NCBI GenBank assembly: GCA_024760905.1
Contig: CM045750.1
Coordinates: 13,854,419-13,918,418 of the forward strand
DNA: 64,000 nt
From: Plotosus lineatus
Taxonomy: Eukaryota > Chordata > Actinopteri > Siluriformes > Plotosidae
Direction: 5' to 3'
Positions 35,794 to 47,608 of the stretch are shown here, piece after piece. Below the pieces are notes generated by a model. The model did no database searches and was not told where the DNA came from. It saw only the letters and a list, made by a program, of their open reading frames with translations. The position numbers and the translations under genes are program-made. The stretch's first letter is position 1, and each line of letters begins with the position of its first letter.

Positions 35794-36241
35794 CTTGAGA
35801 AATGATAAACACAAAATGCTTCTTCCTTTGTCGGCAATGTTCTGATCAATCTTCTATATTCACCGAAGTGATAGTTGATTTGCGAAATGCGCAAAATTCA
35901 AAAAGCGTTTGGTTGGTGGGTGTTTTCTTGGTGCACCTTGGTCAGATTTTCACCGTATTATAGACGTATGTGCTTTAGTGTTCCTTAAGCAAGGCCTGTA
36001 ATGTTGACCGAGGTTTCGTAATTAAAAAAAAACCAACAAAAAAAAAAACCATGGTGGCTAGCGCACCGTATCCTTGTTTTTGTTTTTTTTAATGCAACAT
36101 GTATGTTTTACAATCATACCGAGGTCAGAGGAATCATTGAAAGCCCAACGTTGGCATGATATTAATTTTCCCGATAAGCGCACGTTAACAACGGACAACA
36201 TTTCTATTGGAAATAATTGTGACAGAATTGGGAATTAAATA

Positions 36242-37335
36242 CAGACGCTCCCCGACTTACGTTCATTAATTTTACGTATTTTTCGATTTTACGTTGTAAA
36301 AAAAAAAATTGTCAAATTTTGAGTTTAGCATGCTTTCTGTAGTACGAGACGTACCTACATAGTACGCTGACGTAATGACGCAATGACGTAATGATGCTGC
36401 ATCCATTGTTTACAAACGACAGACTGAACGTGCCCCTCCTTCTTCCCAGTTCACCGCGTGTTACCCTTGTGTTAAGACGTCTCTGTTATCTTTGTGTTTA
36501 CACTGTTTTGCGGACTTTTGTAACCCGAAGCAAATATGGTTGGTCAGAAGCGTAAGCTTACTAGTGATAGTGGTAATCAGAAGAAGCGGCAAGCCATCTA
36601 GTTAGAAACGAAGATGGCTATTATCAAGAAAATTGATGCTGGTGAAAAATATATTATCAATATTTATATCAATAATATAAGAATATTGCATGTTTCTTCC
36701 AAATGGCTCCGTCGACCATCAGAACCATTTACAAGCAGAAAGATCGCATCACAGAGAATGTTAAAGGTTATATTTGATGCTGTATTTGATACTTGATGAG
36801 TGAATTTGATTAAAATTTATCTATTTGAAATTATTTTGCTTGAATTTAATTTATTTGAAATTAAGGTTGATAATATTTGATGTATTTGATATTTTACAAT
36901 GTTATGTTTATAATAATTGATTTAGGGGTGTTTTCTGAGATACAGTAATGGTATTTATAGATGTATACCGTGTTTCCCCAAAAATAAGAAAGGGCTTATA
37001 TTAATTTTCATACCGAAATATGATGCTACGGCTTATTTTTAGGTGATGATGTATTTTACATTTTTGTCTATTACATGTCTTACAATATATCTTCGTCTTT
37101 ATATATTCTTATTTCATTATATTTCTTTACTGTTTTAATATTTTAACCAGAACCAAATCAAGTGATTTTAGCGATTTTAATGGACACAAGTGTATGTCCT
37201 CGTTTTAAAGCAGTCGCTGACGTCATCGACTAAGTCTCAACGCGCAAGGATTGAAGCTTTGACAGCGTACCTTAGGTAAAGCTCGGCCATTTGGCCATCC
37301 GGAAACAAACTAAAACGTCAGTTGGGGAGCGTCTG
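36242..37335 (+). mobile_element. Tigger element T5, copy a, with transposase N-terminus
   Basis: Left end CAGACGCTCCCCGACTTACG and right end inverted CAGACGCTCCCCAACTGACG, with TA at 36240-36241 and 37336-37337. From 36536 it encodes MVGQKRKLTSDSGNQKKRQA, then stop, then LETKMAIIKKIDAGEK. At about 36713 another frame gives STIRTIYKQKDRITENVKG. This is the N-terminal helix-turn-helix of a Tigger/pogo transposase; the catalytic domain is deleted. Another TIR element (36968-37275) sits inside. Confidence 0.85.
36968..37275. mobile_element. TIR element U1, copy a (truncated)
   Basis: Starts CCGTGTTTCCCCAAAAATAA after TA and matches U1 copy b for about 300 bp (AGGGCTTATATTAATTTTCA, CTTATTTTTAGGTGATGATG). 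The right end is missing. Nested in T5 copy a. Confidence 0.75.
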
Positions 37336-38410
37336 TAATCACCAAACACACTGAGGCCCTTGCAGAAGCCAAACTGACAGCTGTAAGACCGATCCTAAAA
37401 ACTAAAACACCTGGTGATGATGTCATTCCAAGCGGTAATGTGGAAGAGACCTTTAACCTTTAATATATGACCTCAAATCAATTCATTTTTGAATCAAGAT
37501 GGATGTTAGTGCAACGCTTAAAGAAAACCCCTCAGGGCATTTTCAAGATATTGTATTAAAAGCATGCAGTGGAAAGGCACAGATAGTACCGTCACTGCAC
37601 TCAACATTCCCTGAGATAACTTTCACTAAATTTGCTATGACTCGGATAAACTTACTAGAAAGAATACTTCATAGAGTGGTACCTGTCGAACTGTGCAGAA
37701 TCGGAAATGGCAATTCTTCCATTGGGGAGGTAAAATATCCAGTTGTGACATTTATCTGTCATATTGTGTCTAACTTTTCTGATGACTGGAGGTAAAGAAG
37801 CAAAGCTGCAGATGCACACATTGTGGCTCTACATTTGCTTATTACTGGGAACCAAACAATGAATCTACGTCGGCATCAGCTGGAAACTAAGCAGTAAAAA
37901 CGACATATATACTCACTGTGATTCTAGGGTTATGTTTAGACTTTCAGTATATGTCCAATATCTGGCATATCAATATTGAACCCACATGATTTATGAAAGT
38001 CTGAACAGAAAAAATAACAAGAAAGGAAACAAGAAGGGGAAAAATAGCTAAAAATTCACAAGTCATTTTTCAAGGTAGTTTCAATTTCCATTGCTATTGG
38101 ATTTATACAGATGTGTCGGAGTGTGAAAAGTCGGAGCAATTAAATAGGATTACTCACAACACAACAATAACATGGAATCCAGACCAGCAACAGGAGAAGA
38201 TTTAAAGCACAAAATACTTATGAGCAGAGGGTGCGATGGATTCTGCACTGTACTACCAGAAGTGAAAGCTGCACAAACAGTACAAACTGCATAAAACAGA
38301 ACAAAGTGGAACCTGCTCAGTCTCTGATGTTTTCTTGTAACTCCAGTTCATAATTCATGCTAATCACTCGTCATGCAAATGCATTACGATGGCAACCAAT
38401 GTCATCATCA

Positions 38411-38612
38411 TTTTCTGTAACCTCTTAATCCTAATTAGGGTCGCGGGGAGGCTGGCGCCCATCCCAGCCGACTCCAGGCGAGGGTAGAGTACACCCTGGA
38501 CAGCTTGCCAGGCCATCGCAGGGCAGAAACACACTGACAGCTATGCAGCCTACTCTTGTCGAAACTCAGCAATGGTTCTTTTACATGCCTCTAACCACAG
38601 ACAGGGATTTCA
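38411..38612 (-). mobile_element. SINE-A tail fragment
   Basis: Reverse orientation: CTCTTAATCCTAATTAGGGT, CGCGGGGAGGCTGGCGCCCA, then GCAATGGTTCTTTTACATGC; head missing. Confidence 0.8.
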
Positions 38613-38699
38613 TTACTATAATGTGAACAGGCAGTAAAAAGGATTGTACTCTGATCCAATTTGCAAAAAAAAAAAAAAAATGGTTTGGACTGCATATCC

Positions 38700-39555
38700 A
38701 TGAGTACCCAACTGAGGGTCTTGGGGATGGAGTTCTCCTTAGTGACTGAGAGAGTCACCGCTTTGTAAATGCAGAAGGTTGAGGTTGTGCTTGTTCAGAT
38801 TACCCAGCCTTCTTGGAGTTTGTAGGTGTCCTGGGAGGGGTTCTACTTGGAGACTTTAACAGAGTAACCTAGAGGGGAATGATCAGTAGCAATGGTTGTG
38901 TTTTGTCATTGGACTTCTGTGCTAGGCATGGACTGTCCATAATAAACACCATGTTCGAGTATATGGTGGTTCATATATAAGTGTTCTTGGTATCAGACCA
39001 CGTGAGGACAAAGGACAATAATCAACTTTGTACTCATATCGTCAGACCTGCAACATATGTCTCGGACATTCAGATAAAGAGTAGGGCAAAGCTCTCAACT
39101 AATCACCACCTGGTGGTGAATTGGATTGGGTGGTGGGAAAGACCGCCGCATAGACCTGATAAACCCAAACTTCTTTAATTCACAGCTCAAAAAGAGCTGC
39201 TGTCATGTCCCAGGGGAGTTTGAGTGGTCTCTTTAGATATCTGACAGATATTGCATGGCCAAAATAGCTGCAGCTTTGGTGGTTACAGAAGAAAAATCTT
39301 GAGCATGGGAGGAATCCAGGAAGACCATGGAGGACTGGGAAGTTGCACTAGTCTCAGGTGGTACTTGGTCTGGCTAGCAAACTGCTGACCTGAACCGAGG
39401 ACGGCATCAAGTGGAAGGAGCACTTTCAGAATCCAGCCACTGAAGAAACAGAGGCTGAAGACTTGGGAAAAGGCGAGGTCATTCCCTTGGCAGAGGTCTG
39501 CAGACAATGAAGAGTCTGGATGTTGTGAGCCTGTCTTGGTTGACCCACCTGTACG
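38700..39555 (+). mobile_element. Rex3-like LINE fragment (endonuclease to early RT)
   Basis: Broken frames contain sequence equivalent to LLGDFN (38846), STNHHLVVNWIGWWERPPHR (39094-39160) and, at the end, KSLDVVSLSWLTHLYDSS (39507-39560), which correspond to endonuclease and RT parts of the Rex3 family of fish. Many stops. Confidence 0.65.
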
Positions 39556-40957
39556 ATTCTTCACTAGTCCCAAGAATCTTTGCTCGCCCAGCAGTCTCAA
39601 GATACATGGAGTCAGGGCATTACATGAGGGAAGCTGGACGAGGTTATATAGGGGCATCAGTCCAACAGATCCTGCCAGCATTGATCCTGCCAGTCAATCA
39701 GTATACTGAACACTGTGCTACCTCAGACGCTCCCAACAGATCCTGGCAACGTGTGGCTGGCTTTATCTTATTTGAGAATAAGACACTAATTTCATCATGG
39801 TATAAAACTTCCCATCAATACAAATATACTGTATATGACTACAACAAACTCACACTCTCCCATCTACAACACAACCCAAGTAGTGACTTGTCAGAAAACG
39901 AGACCCTGCTACATCGAAGAGCATTTCAGGCCAGATCTTCTCCTTCACGTTGCAGATGTGCATGTCTTTGAGCAGATGTCAGCACCAGTCCAAGACTCTG
40001 ACATCTGGGATGCTTCCAGTGACCACAAACAATTTGGGTGCATATTTTGTTCTGGTGGTGACATCCGGTCCATAGTAGCTGTAGCTTAATAGAAATGAAT
40101 GCAAAGGTTCTGTTGTGTGGAGGTGACATATGGTCTGGGAGCAAATTGTCATTCATTGGTGCTGCTTATTGTTGCACCATTGTTCCACCTTCACTGGCTT
40201 CACTGATAATGACGTAGGGTCACGTGCCATAAAACTTATGGAATTCCAACAAAGTGGGCATTCAGGCTTATCTAACTCAAAACTGACATGCGCTAACATT
40301 ACTTGGAAACTCCAGAAGTAAATGATGCAGAATATAGGCTACAGTATCTTGGTGTGTGACACAAGCTGCTTGCAGAGTTAATTAACACACTTTGCACAGT
40401 TCAAAGCGTAAAGGAACACAAAAAAAACACCAGTCCCAGAAAAATATCAGAACATTTTGTGTGGTTCAAAACAGCTACACAAGTAATATAGCACCCACAG
40501 AATAACATTGGTGGATTTTATACGGTATACTGACACTTGAGATGCTTGAATTTCGGGTTTCAAAGGTAGTGAATTTACATCTCATGTTCATGCATATTAA
40601 TTATTTGGAGCCTGAACCTCTGGTTAATAGCCAGCTGTCTCAGCTTAAGCTAAAGGCAGGCCCCAGAAGACGGTGCATTTTAAAGGAACTTACCTTCAGA
40701 AATGTAAAATTTTATATCAACTAGTAACTTTATTCACATCCAAGAGAAGCTCCTCATTATTTTGATGAGACCGAGAGACCGAGAGACCGTTACAAGCTTC
40801 GGAAGCTTATGTACATTCAGCCATCATACGAGTATGTTGCACTACATTAAACATTGTTGTATTTATCAGATAAATACAAGAATGCAACTTTAAAACCAAC
40901 TCATTTTAAAGAAGAAGCTTAAAAAAGTTTGGTAGTTTCTGACCACACATATTCAGT

Positions 40958-40958
<1 letters not shown>

Positions 40959-41035
<77 letters not shown>
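40959..41035. repeat. (GT)n microsatellite
   Basis: About 77 bp of pure GT. Confidence 0.98.
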
Positions 41036-41038
<3 letters not shown>

Positions 41039-41209
41039 GGCGCGAAATTAGTGCCGGTCCACCGGCATTTGCCGGCATTTTTGTAGGAGGTCTGGAAAAA
41101 CCCAACCCAATACCGGCCCCCGTGTCAGGCAGAAGGCCTTTTCAGTAAAATGAACAATCTGTCGTCGCCTAAGTTATGACACTTCATACTTGATAAAGTA
41201 ACACTACTA

Positions 41210-41644
41210 CCGTGTTTCCCCGAAAATAAGACAGGGCTTATATTAATTTTCATACCAAAATATGATACTAGGGCTTATTTTTAGGTGATCATGTATTTTA
41301 CATTTTTCTCTATTACATGTCTTATAATATATCTTTGTCTTTATATATTCTTATTTCGTTATATTTCTTTATTTTTTTTTAATATTTTAACCAGAACCGA
41401 ATCGAGTGATTTTAGCGATTTTTATGGACGCAAGTGTATGTCCTCGTTTTAAAGCAGTCTGACGTCATCGACTGAGCCTCAACGCACAAGGATTGATGCT
41501 TTGACAGCATACCTTAGGTAAAGCTGCCTAATAGAGGAGTCGGCGCTTTCACCTAGAGCCCGAGATTGAGTAGAGTAATGAATTGGAGTGATGAAAGGCC
41601 AATGAATTGCTGCCACGCTAGGTCTTATTTTCAGGGAAACACGG
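41210..41644. mobile_element. TIR element U1, copy b (435 bp)
   Basis: Left CCGTGTTTCCCCGAAAATAA, right inverted CCGTGTTTCCCTGAAAATAA, TA flanks at 41208-41209 and 41645-41646. No coding sequence seen. Confidence 0.85.
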
Positions 41645-41782
41645 TAGTTACAGACCGTCCGTGTTTTGTTTACATTGGTGCGACATCTTTCTGCAACAGA
41701 GAAAATTATGGTGCAATAAATTGGTGTCGACTCAGTACAGGAACAGGACAGAAGCTAAAACTGAAGGAAAATATCTCAAATA

Positions 41783-42653
41783 CCATATTCGACGTAATAA
41801 GCGCCCTACTCCAATAAGGCACCCCAATGTTTGTTTGTTTGTTTGTTGGGGTTTTTTTTTTTTTTTTTTTTTCTTACATCTACTAACCGCCCATGTATAC
41901 TGGGAGTAAAATCATAGATTAAACTTACCAATTTTATTCGATCAGTCTCTGTAACGGTAAAATGAGGTGTTCACTGCCTGTAAAAGTGAGTCTTCACGGT
42001 ATTTCAAGACCCCCTGCCACTGGGAACTGTCTATAATGTTCATCAGTAACAACAGATTTGATTGTTCTGCCGTGCTTTAAAAAACAGGAAATATTTTGCT
42101 GTGTTCTCTTGGTAAATGTCCAACAACCGATGAACCATTAGAAACTTTTACAGCAAAAAATATGGGATGTCATGAATGAATGGAGCGATGAGCCAGATAT
42201 GGACCTATCAGAAAGTGATGACGAGGATTTTTCACCCGATTCTTCTGCTCACTAACTTCAGAAATGTAAGTTCCTGGCCATGTGCTTTTCTTTATGTTCG
42301 TGTTGATTGGTTCAATGTGCCATGTGCTAAAGTTGACATTCGTGTTGATTGGCTCGATTTTACTTCTGGGAAAATGTTTAAAAGAAATGTTTAAAGAGAG
42401 GGAACAGTAAGGGGTCTTTTTTTAAATTATGCTGTTTTCTGTTTATTTTCAGCTTTCATGTAAGTAGTTTGGCTGATACCACAAAATGAATAATACAAAT
42501 ACCAGTAAAACTCTTACTGTTCTGTTATTATTCATGTTTTCCACCTTGGTGGTAATAAGCACTTACTGTTCCACTCTGCTGGTAACCATTTTAAAAAGCG
42601 CCCACCCACGCCAATTTTTAAAGCGCCCTGAGTGTTTATCATGTCGAATACGG
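41783..42653. mobile_element. TIR element U2 (871 bp)
   Basis: Left CCATATTCGACGTAATAAGC, right inverted CCGTATTCGACATGATAAAC, TA at 41781-41782 and 42654-42655; GCGCCC boxes near both ends. Inside, 42178-42255 reads WSDEPDMDLSESDDEDFSPD and SSAH then stop, which may be the acidic C-terminus of a pogo-type transposase. Confidence 0.75.
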
Positions 42654-43383
42654 TAATTTGATGTGTAGAATGATATCTCGAGGCAACTTTGATAATTACT
42701 TGAGGTCACTGATTTCTATGCTAAGTTTTGAGAACATAAGAGACTCAATCTCGAGACTTAATCTAGTGCTTGTTTACAGCTTTTTGTTTGCATTGTTTGC
42801 ATTGTTATTCTTTGTTCACCGAGTTTTTAATTTGATCGGCAAAATAATAAATAAAGAGTTGTATATGATAGAGAATTGGTTTACATGTATGTTTCTTATT
42901 CAGTTATAATAGCTATTGTACACCAAACATATAGACAAGTGAACAAGTGAATGAAAAAAAAAACAGATTACCACATAATTAATCCAGGGATTTCAGTGAG
43001 GTTTAGAAACAATAGAGGAAATGGGTTTATAAATAGAGGCAATGAAATATTTCAGCTGGGGTCCCCTTGCGGGGTACAGGGGAAGAGCATGACATGTAAA
43101 AAAATCATGCAAACAAGTTAATCATTGTTTTGTAACATGCATAAACACTAAACAAAACAGCTTAAATAATGTAAAAAAAAATACTAAAAGGTTACTTCAG
43201 TGTAGATAAACACACATAATTCAAGTAGCATTGCCCTATGGTTCGTCAGTCATGTTTAACATAACTATGAAATAATTATCAACTAATTTGTAGAATGATC
43301 ACATAACACATGACATATATTATCACAACAAACATTTGTGTTCAACTAGTGAGCAGACCTGCTACAAGTTAGTATGATAATAG

Positions 43384-43742
43384 TCTTTTTTTTTTCCTTT
43401 CGGCTTTTCCCTTCAGGGTTCGCCATAGCAAATCATCCGTCTCCATCTCACCCTATCCTCTGCATCTTCTACTCTTACTCCAACTACCTTCATGTCCTCC
43501 TTCACCACATCTATAAATCTTCTCTTTGGTCTTCCTCTCGGCCTTCTGCCTGGTAGTTCCAGCCTAAGCATGCTACCACCAATATACTCACTATCCCTCC
43601 TCTGTACATGTCCAAACCATCTCAATCTAGCCTCTCTGACTTTGTCTCCAAAACATCTAACATGTGCTGTCCCTCTGATGTACTCATTCCTGATCCTATC
43701 CATCCTCGTTACTCTTAAAGAGAACCTCAACATTAGTATAGA
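43384..43742 (-). mobile_element. RTE-type LINE copy C (3' fragment)
   Basis: Minus strand encodes MLRFSLRVTRMDRIRNEYIR through GRRPRGRPKRRFIDVVKED. Flanked by AAGTTAGTATGATAATAG (43366-43383) and AAGTTAGTATGCTAATAG (43743-43760), an 18-bp duplication with one mismatch. 5'-truncated. Confidence 0.9.
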
Positions 43743-44005
43743 AAGTTAGTATGCTAATAGTATAACCCTATAATTCAAAATCTCAACATTTACTCTGCAC
43801 TAGTAAACAGTCGTACACTGTACTTATTGCACAAATAAAATATAATAAAAAAAAAATAGCATAATTCTGCTAAATAGTAAACGTCTGGGATTCCTGTATA
43901 ATCATTTCAGAAAAAGAGGGGTGTAGTAAAATTCTTAGGGGTTCTGCAGATTTTTCTTCTGCCTGTCCCCCTGTCCGATGGAAAATTGTATTAATTTCGT
44001 GCCCT

Positions 44006-44009
<4 letters not shown>

Positions 44010-44093
<84 letters not shown>
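44010..44093. repeat. (GT)n tract next to exon D donor
   Basis: 84 bp of pure GT on the plus strand; on the diaph2 sense strand it is (CA)n beginning 18 bases after the exon D splice donor. Confidence 0.98.
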
Positions 44094-44094
<1 letters not shown>

Positions 44095-44111
44095 CAGAGT
44101 TGCCGTTGTAC

Positions 44112-44216
44112 CTGATTCTGTAAAGAGGTGATCTTCCCTTCCAACTCTGTGATTTTTTCCTCTTGTTTCTGCAGCTCAGCCTGCGCCTCCTGTCTTGCGC
44201 TGAACTCCTCATCGAA
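44112..44216 (-). CDS. diaph2: diaph2 exon D: coiled coil
   Basis: This 105-bp exon (35 codons, phase 0 at both ends) encodes FDEEFSARQEAQAELQKQ followed by a Glu/Lys-rich heptad stretch ending SLQNQ. It continues the coiled coil of exon C. The acceptor is ATAG at 44217-44220 and the donor is GTACAA. The donor is unusual in having a long GT tract on the plus strand (CA on the sense strand) starting 18 bases into the intron. Because the exon is symmetric (phase 0-0), skipping it would keep the frame. Confidence 0.93.
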
Positions 44217-44562
44217 CTATAAAAAGTTGCACATAAGCGCACATGTATCACTAAAACAAAAGAACTAGCCTTTAAACACTTTCCTAGAGGAATGTACACC
44301 GTTTGTTTTTCCCGGTGTCACTTCCAGTGTGTGATGTAAAATCAACTGAAGTTCAAGGAAATGCTATAAGTATAGATTTAAGAAAACAATACAACTTGTG
44401 TAAACACAGAACAAGCATACAAAGCGGAACAATATTCCTTCTGCACACATCCTTTCATATCATGGAGCTGAAGTGAAAGTTCTCAATTAGCTGTGAATGA
44501 AGTCAAAGCTATTTTCTTGAGTACAAAAGCTTATCCAAGTACACAGTAATAAAAAGCTTTAC

Positions 44563-44627
44563 CTTTTTAGAAAATTCAGCTGCTTTCTGTTCACTTTCCT
44601 CCAGTTTGGCCTTATCTACACACTGAT
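44563..44627 (-). CDS. diaph2: diaph2 exon C: coiled coil
   Basis: This 65-bp exon begins with two bases completing the Asp codon, then encodes 21 residues, QCVDKAKLEESEQKAAEFSK and a final Lys. This is the charged heptad-type coiled coil between the dimerisation region and FH1, and EESEQKAAEFSKK is the DIAPH2-like form. The acceptor is TTTTCAG (CAG at 44628-44630) and the donor is GTAAAG. The exon ends in phase 0. It is only 346 bp upstream of exon D, the second-shortest intron in the window. Confidence 0.92.
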
Positions 44628-44859
44628 CTGAAAATCACACACACATAACACACTTTAAGCACTCATCAGGACTCGAGCACCGGGTCCTCATCACTGACTT
44701 AATTATAAATTCACAATTTAGCATTTCAAAACTTCAGCCATTGTAAAAAAATAACATTGCTGGCGATATCTCAGCAACACTGACTTTTTCACACAAAGCT
44801 GGTTAGACAGTGTGATGTCATCATTCACTTTCATTTACTGAACCACTTAATCTTATTAG

Positions 44860-45162
44860 TGGGGCCGGTGGCATAGTAATTAGGGTGCTGTGCTCATGGT
44901 CAAGAGGTTGTGTGTTCAAATGCCAGTTAGACCCCCACTGTGCTAAGACCCCTGGGGACGGTCTCAACCACAAGTGTGCCTCTGTTCACCCAGCAGTATA
45001 AATGGATACCAGTAAAAATATACTGGGAATGTAACCTGTGATGGACTGGCGTCCCATCCAGGAGTTGAACTCCTAGTCGCTTCACGCTATGGAAACGGGT
45101 ATAAGCACCGGCCTGATGAGCCGCTATGGCTCAGGTGTAAAAAGCCCAAAGGACTTTACCTT
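44860..45162 (+). mobile_element. SINE-B copy 2
   Basis: Flanked by an exact 13-bp duplication TTAATCTTATTAG (44847-44859, 45163-45175). Same organisation as the copy at 10893: GTGGCATAGTAATTAGGGTG head, TGTGCCTCTGTTCACCCAGC, GGCCTGATGAGCCGCTATGG. Confidence 0.9.
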
Positions 45163-45215
45163 TTAATCTTATTAGGGTCACAGGAAGGCTGGTGCCTATC
45201 TTGCGAGACCCTTGC

Positions 45216-45219
<4 letters not shown>

Positions 45220-45281
<62 letters not shown>
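45220..45281. repeat. (CA)n microsatellite
   Basis: About 62 bp of pure CA. Confidence 0.98.
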
Positions 45282-45283
<2 letters not shown>

Positions 45284-46263
45284 AAGGGCAAACTGAAGCA
45301 ACTAAATGTACTAATATGCATGTGCTTGGACTGTGGGAGAAAATCAGAGTACCCAGAGGAAACCCATGTAAACAGGGGGAGAACATACAGACTTCATACA
45401 GAAACACCCACAATGATGTGTTAAGACACCGTATTAAATTTTGCCTCATATGACTACTAGGTGGCGCCCCTGATTTCTAGGAAAGCTTTCACTCCCAGCA
45501 TTGTGTTTTATGAACAATTTGAAATTTTTTAAACCCTTGAAAATTTTCACATCCGTCAAGTTTTGTTCAATTCTCACCATTTCTGGTTTAACTCATCATT
45601 AGACCGCACAAAGAATTATCTCATGGATAAAACTGCCTGGGAAGCTTTTGATCTCATGACATTCTCAGGGACCCTCATGAGTTGTACCAAAGTTTCACAT
45701 ACATGAGAAATTCCCAATGCAAACAATTCTGATATCTTTAAAATTTGAATCTGCCATTCATTCTTAACAGAATATGAAGTACCCCTCCCAAGTGTCACAT
45801 AAACAATGAAACCAGCGTTCGCAAGATCGAATCCAGGATAATGCCGCAACCATCCATGACCAGGAGTCCGTGGGAGTCCTAATTGGTCGGGCTCTCACGA
45901 GAAGGAGGTATAGCATGTGCTCACTTCCCTGTCACTCACAGCGATCACAAGCCGATCATGGGCGTCTGTGAGCTCATTTGTACGAGGGGGAGGATAACAC
46001 TTTCCCTCCAAGTATATTAGACCGCCCCCAAAATACCCATGCGCAGCAGTTCAGAAAGAGGTGGTCATGTGATAAGGAAGATGGATAGGAACTGGATATG
46101 ACCTAGTGTAGATAATGGATATATTTCAAGCCTCTAAATTGATGAAGTAAGTCTTAAACATAAATATGTTGGAAGCTTAAATATAAAAACAAATTGATTT
46201 TATTATTATTTGATATTATTTACACATGAAACTTCATTCAATACAGTTTTTACTCATTATGTT

Positions 46264-46560
46264 TTAAAGATCTTCCTCCTCCAAATGCTTATTATTGTTA
46301 TCTATATACTCTGAGAGGTGAGCGCTTTTTTGGAGGTGGTTTCCAGAGGTTATCATGGCTCGAGGGTTCACGGTGGGTGGAACAGCAGTGATCTCTTGCT
46401 GAATACCCACCTTAAGAGCTTCAAGAGTTTGGGGTGGACAAGTATACACTCATGATCTCAGATTGCACCACAGAAAAAAATCACAAGAAGCGTGGTCAGG
46501 AGAACGTGCCGCCACCCGAGGAGATCGGTCGATCCGGAAACATTTCCCTCAGCACTTCCA
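46264..46560 (-). pseudogene. IS630/Tc1-mariner-type transposase C-terminal scrap
   Basis: Minus strand reads RSPDLTPCDFFLW (after one frame adjustment), then VYTCPPQTLEALKVGIQQEI and TAVPPTVNPRAMI. The PDLTPCDFFLW motif followed by an L-x-LK-x-I-x-EI helix is typical of the end of IS630-superfamily transposases. The catalytic residues upstream are not recognisable. Confidence 0.5.
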
Positions 46561-46914
46561 ATGATCTTCCAGCACTGTGTGTCCTAGCTCCATCTTACTG
46601 AGACCCAGATCCACTTCTACAACATCAAAGGTGTTCAAGTCCAGATTGGGTCACCAACAGACCTCAGCACCGCCTCTCCTGGATCACCACGTTTCAAGTG
46701 TGCATATAATAATTTGATTTAAAAAAATTTCCCAGTTACCTCCAAAATTTGAAAAGTTTTTGGGTCAGTCTGTTTAATGTTGTGGAATTAAAATGCACAT
46801 AAAATTCTACAGTATTATCTGTATGTAATATTTTGGATTCTTCTAAATTCTTTCTAAAATTTATCTCAAGGATATCACCATGTTCAAACATAAGGGTAGT
46901 CTGTAAGTGCACTT

Positions 46915-47490
46915 GGCACTAGGCACCCTTTGTAGTCGTGTCTACGATGGAATGCATGCTTCAGGTCTGGAATGAAGTCCTGCCAAAAAGTGAAGGAGTT
47001 CATGTATCTCGGGGACTTGTTTACGAATGAGGGAAGGATGGGATGAAGCGGGAGATCGACAGACAGATTGCTGCAGCCTCTGCTGTAAAGCGGCGCCTAT
47101 ACCGGTCTGTCAAGGTGACGAGGGAGCTGAGTTAAAAGGCAAAGCTCTCAATTTACCACTACATCTACATTCCAATCCTCCGCTATGATCCCGATCTTTG
47201 GGTAGTGACCAGAAGAACAAGATCGTGGATACAAGCAGCTGAAATGAGCTTCCTTCGCCAGCTGGCGGGGCTCTCCCTTAGAGATGCCTATTTGAATGCC
47301 TCCCTGGTGTGGTGTTTCAGGAATATCCAAATAGGAAGAGACCCCAGGGTCGACCCTGAACATGGTGGAGGGATTATGTCTCTCAGTTGGTCTGGGAATG
47401 CCTTGTGGCTATGAAGAGGGATGTTTGGTCCTCATTACTTAGGCTGCTGCCCGTCTCAGCCTGAATCCGGATTAAGCGGAGGAAGATGAT
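46915..47490 (+). mobile_element. Rex3-like LINE 3' fragment
   Basis: Reads VKEFMYLGDLFTNEGR, EIDRQIAAASAVKRRLYRSV, KAKLSIYHYIYIPILRY and TRSWIQAAEMSFLRQLAGLS (47219-47280), the C-terminal RT region of the Rex3 family. It ends CCGGATTAAGCGGAGGAAGA with a GAT-repeat tail typical of that family. Stops and frame breaks present. Confidence 0.75.
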
Positions 47491-47608
47491 GATGATATCA
47501 ATGGCATTCTCGGATTAGCACCAGCTTCCTGCTGTGACGCTGATGTAAAAGTAGCATAGTAAATGGATGGATGAATGAGAGTAGTTACATTACATACTTG
47601 TAACTCAC

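Larger units (their letters stand above)
34867..44111 (-). other. diaph2: intron between exons D and E
   Basis: Contains a poly-A tract (35258), the candidate 87-bp exon, a Tigger with transposase remnant (36242), a SINE-A tail (38411), a Rex3 fragment, a GT tract (40959), two TIR elements (41210, 41783), an RTE 3' fragment (43384) and a GT tract abutting exon D's donor. No recognised feature in 34871-35257, 35800-36240, 37340-38400, 39560-40950 and 42660-43365. Confidence 0.85.
44824..45425 (-). mobile_element. V-SINE-like copy split by SINE-B
   Basis: Tail at left (CATTTACTGAACCACTTAAT), then after SINE-B the continuation GGGTCACAGGAAGGCTGGTG, a CA tract (45220-45281) and the central part TGCTTGGACTGTGGGAGAAA, AGAGGAAACCCATGTAAAC. 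Confidence 0.75.
44628..47608 (-). other. diaph2: intron between exons B and C
   Basis: Contains a V-SINE-like element split by SINE-B, a CA tract, an IS630-like transposase scrap and a Rex3 C-terminal fragment. Nothing recognised in 45430-46260 and 46565-46910. Confidence 0.85.
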
